5,971 nt of DNA from Anaerolineales bacterium (GTDB lineage Bacteria > Chloroflexota > Anaerolineae > Promineifilales > Promineifilaceae). The notes under the pieces were generated by a model. The model saw only the letters and a program-made list of their open reading frames with translations. It was not told the DNA's origin and searched no databases. The position numbers and the translations under genes were made by a program. How positions within the stretch are numbered: position 1 is the stretch's first letter; each line of letters opens with the position of its first letter. Location: positions 1-5,971 of the forward strand of contig JAGQGA010000019.1 of assembly GCA_020432595.1 (NCBI GenBank), in the 5' to 3' direction. Below, one piece after another: positions 5,500 to 5,971 of the stretch.

Positions 5500-5504
5500 A
5501 TAAA

Positions 5505-5971
5505 ATGGCATTTACGCCACCAAAGAAATTATATCAGGACGAGATTGTACCCAAGCTAATGGATGAGTTTGCGTACAAGAGCGTTATGCAGGTGCCGCGA
5601 GTTACCAAAGTTGTGGTGAACGTTGGCCTCGGTGAAGCTTTGGACAATGCCAAAGCGGTTGAATTTGCAGTTCGGGATATTACCCAAATTACGGGTCAAA
5701 AGCCGGTGGTAACAAAGGCAAAGAAATCAATAGCCGGTTTTAAGTTGCGTGAGGGGCGTTCGATTGGGGTCAAAGTGACCATGCGCGGTGATCGTATGTG
5801 GAGCTTTTTAACACGTTTGATTCATGTTGCCCTTCCTCGTACACGTGATTTCCAGGGGATTTCGCCGGATGCCTTTGATGGACGCGGCAATTACACGCTT
5901 GGTTTGCGTGAGCAGCTTATTTTCCCGGAAATTAATTATGACCAGATTGATAAAATCCGGGGTATGGAAAT
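5505..5971 (+). CDS. rplE: 50S ribosomal protein L5, N-terminal part (3' truncated by window edge)
   Basis: The frame gives 155 complete codons and two bases of the next before the window ends; L5 is usually about 180 residues, so some 25 are missing. L5 binds 5S rRNA and forms the central protuberance, contacting S13 and P-site tRNA. Visible signatures are [19 protein letters not shown] (9-27), [16 protein letters not shown] (30-45), [20 protein letters not shown] (62-81), [18 protein letters not shown] (82-99), [19 protein letters not shown] (110-128) and [15 protein letters not shown] (129-143). ATG 5505 has GGAGG (5494-5498) 6 bases upstream, in a strand that may be paired in the spacer structure. 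In the usual order S14 and S8 would follow beyond the right edge. Confidence 0.97.
   Translation, partial: MAFTPPKKLYQDEIVPKLMDEFAYKSVMQVPRVTKVVVNVGLGEALDNAKAVEFAVRDITQITGQKPVVTKAKKSIAGFKLREGRSIGVKVTMRGDRMWSFLTRLIHVALPRTRDFQGISPDAFDGRGNYTLGLREQLIFPEINYDQIDKIRGME

Overview
The window is an internal slice of a bacterial S10-spc ribosomal protein gene cluster, read entirely on the + strand. Thirteen genes follow in the classical bacterial order: L3 (3' end only), L4, L23, L2, S19, L22, S3, L16, L29, S17, L14, L24 and L5 (5' part only). Both edge genes are cut by the window, so the operon promoter (normally upstream of S10/L3) and its terminator lie outside. No tRNA, rRNA, mobile element, CRISPR array or unrelated gene is present, and no convincing internal promoter or terminator was found.

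The proteins are clearly bacterial: bacterial-type L2, L16, L14 and S17, with no archaeal operon members. Base composition is roughly balanced, Shine-Dalgarno sites are purine rich (GGAGG type), and S3 starts with TTG. The style of L2, L16 and L22 (for example the RFRPIIRRSSHITVVL end of L22) reminds me of Chloroflexota, perhaps an Anaerolineae-like lineage. This is a recollection-based impression and not a placement.

Layout: 1-285 is the L3 C-terminus; 299-1261 holds L4 and L23, tightly packed; 1262-1355 is a 94-base spacer with a long imperfect hairpin; 2-27 base gaps and one 1-base overlap connect L2 to L24 (1356-5411); 5412-5504 is a second spacer with a GC-rich hairpin, and the L5 ribosome binding site lies in a potentially paired strand; L5 runs off the right edge. 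The genes encode the core of the 50S exit-tunnel region (L4, L22, L23, L24, L29), the peptidyl-transferase surroundings (L2, L3, L16), the 30S interface (L14) and 30S head/body proteins (S19, S3, S17), so co-expression gives balanced subunit assembly.

The main departures from a textbook cluster are an L29 about twice normal length with an unrecognised C-terminal domain of about 77 residues, two structured spacers that are candidate translational control sites (the L24-L5 one sits where S8 acts in E. coli), an L22 tunnel hairpin about four residues longer than in E. coli, and an acidic L4 tail whose Glu codons also form the L23 ribosome binding site.
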